Assembly: GCF_001190925.1 (NCBI RefSeq)
Contig: NZ_CP011072.1
Span: 2,046,001-2,110,000, forward strand
Length of the DNA stretch: 64,000 nt
DNA from: Azoarcus sp. CIB
Lineage (GTDB): Bacteria; Pseudomonadota; Gammaproteobacteria; Burkholderiales; Rhodocyclaceae
Reading direction: 5' to 3'
Shown here in pieces: positions 63,363 through 64,000 of this stretch (the stretch's first letter is position 1; each line of letters opens with the position of its first letter). Made by a program: the position numbers and the translations under genes. The notes beneath the pieces are model-generated. The model did not search any database. It had not been told where the DNA came from and saw only the letters and a list, made by a program, of their open reading frames with translations.

Positions 63363-64000
63363 GCGCCCGTTACACTGCTGCACGAACTTCCGTGCGCACC
63401 GCCGGCATCATGGTGCTATTCACCGTGGTGTTCACCGCACTAATGGCGGCGACTTTCGAGCTCACCCGTCCCGCGATCGAGGCCTCTGCGCTGGAAGGGA
63501 AGATGCGCCTGATCAGGGAGGTGCTGCCGCCCTCCTCCTATGACAATGCTCTCCTGGACGACTCCGTCGTGCTCGGCCCGACCCCGGAGCTCGGCCTCGA
63601 ACAGAGCGGGCACGCCTATCGCGCGCGCCTCGCCGGCCAGCCCGCCGCACTAGTGTTGGAGGTGGTGGCGCCCGACGGCTACGCAGGACGGATCCAGTTG
63701 GTGATCGCCGTCGGCGTCGACGGGCGCGTGAGCGGTGTCCGTGTCACGGGACACCGGGAAACTCCGGGCTTGGGCGACTATATCGATCCGAACAAGGACC
63801 GCAACAAGTCGCAACCGTGGATCGGACAGTTTACGGGCGTGTCGTTCCCGGACCTCGGGCCCGACAAATGGAAGGTCAAACGCGACGGCGGAACCTTCAC
63901 CTACCGCAGCGGCGCGACGATCAGCGCTCGCGCAGTGACGAACGCGACCGCGCGGGCTGTCGACTACGCAATCCGCCAACGCGATGCGCTGTTCGCCGCG
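63359..64000 (+). CDS. rsxG: Electron transport complex subunit RsxG/RnfG (partial)
   Basis: The first 214 codons of RsxG, open to the window end. An N-terminal membrane helix ('AGIMVLFTVVFTALMAATFEL') is followed by a periplasmic FMN_bind domain with 'RVSGVRVTGHRETPGLGDYID' and 'WIGQFTGVSF'. The flavin-carrying threonine is Thr187 in 'SGATISARAV'. ATGA overlap with rsxD shows coupling. The stop and probably rsxE lie outside. Confidence 0.93.
   Translation, partial: MSARYTAARTSVRTAGIMVLFTVVFTALMAATFELTRPAIEASALEGKMRLIREVLPPSSYDNALLDDSVVLGPTPELGLEQSGHAYRARLAGQPAALVLEVVAPDGYAGRIQLVIAVGVDGRVSGVRVTGHRETPGLGDYIDPNKDRNKSQPWIGQFTGVSFPDLGPDKWKVKRDGGTFTYRSGATISARAVTNATARAVDYAIRQRDALFAA

Overview
The window is a continuous stretch of GC-rich chromosome from a betaproteobacterium. 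The gene content and order point to Rhodocyclales, most likely the Azoarcus/Aromatoleum/Thauera group. Supporting signs are an EpsH-type exosortase (XrtB) polysaccharide locus with PEP-CTERM proteins, a gntR-sdhCDAB-sdhE-gltA-sucA-sucB-lpd cluster, a phasin, a second infA and an Rnf/Rsx operon. The genus is an inference from gene content; no rRNA or tRNA gene was found. I saw no insertion sequence, prophage, integrase or CRISPR array.

Layout. Positions 1-3796: the 5' part of a peptide-binding lipoprotein gene diverges from fabI, and fabI converges on ppiD across a strong bidirectional terminator. Positions 3911-25403: a large exopolysaccharide locus. Nearly all of it is on the minus strand. 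In transcription order it runs epsL, two PEP-CTERM protein genes, epsD, epsE, epsF, epsG, xrtB (epsH), epsI, a polymerase, a GT2 glycosyltransferase, a Wzx flippase, a nitroreductase-like gene, a pyruvyl-transferase family gene, a secreted lyase/lectin-like gene, an acetyltransferase, a GT4 glycosyltransferase, a PssD/PssE pair and a TviB-type dehydrogenase. The initiating sugar-phosphate transferase epsB diverges on the plus strand. Together they make a sugar donor, load the first sugar on the lipid carrier, extend and decorate the unit, flip and polymerise it, and export it. The exosortase handles PEP-CTERM proteins at the same site.

Positions 25471-35831: clpB behind a heat-shock (sigma-32-like) promoter, a phasin gene, and a minus-strand series with a DinG-family helicase, an ATP-grasp-like protein, and mobB-moeA-moaD-moaE for molybdenum cofactor; zapE lies just upstream of it. 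Positions 35920-48536: the TCA-cycle block (lpd, sucB, sucA, gltA, sdhE, sdhBADC) with a GntR regulator. That regulator diverges from mdh across a perfect 16-bp palindrome which is its likely operator.

Positions 48632-55540 and on to 56788: a CitE-like lyase, a second IF-1, an adenylate cyclase-FHA fusion that looks leaderless, a Cys-rich DUF2325 protein, and a ferric-iron ABC transporter split into fbpA, fbpB and fbpC. Positions 56797-64000: the N-degron leucyl-transferases aat and bpt, pyrD, and the rsxABCDG electron-transport operon, whose rsxG is cut by the window end.

Nothing here is a clearly new system. The least explained items are the apparently permuted ATP-grasp protein, the leaderless cyclase-FHA protein, the four-cysteine motif in FbpC next to a Cys-rich DUF2325 protein, the redox and lyase-like members of the EPS locus, and a motif shared upstream of the PEP-CTERM genes.
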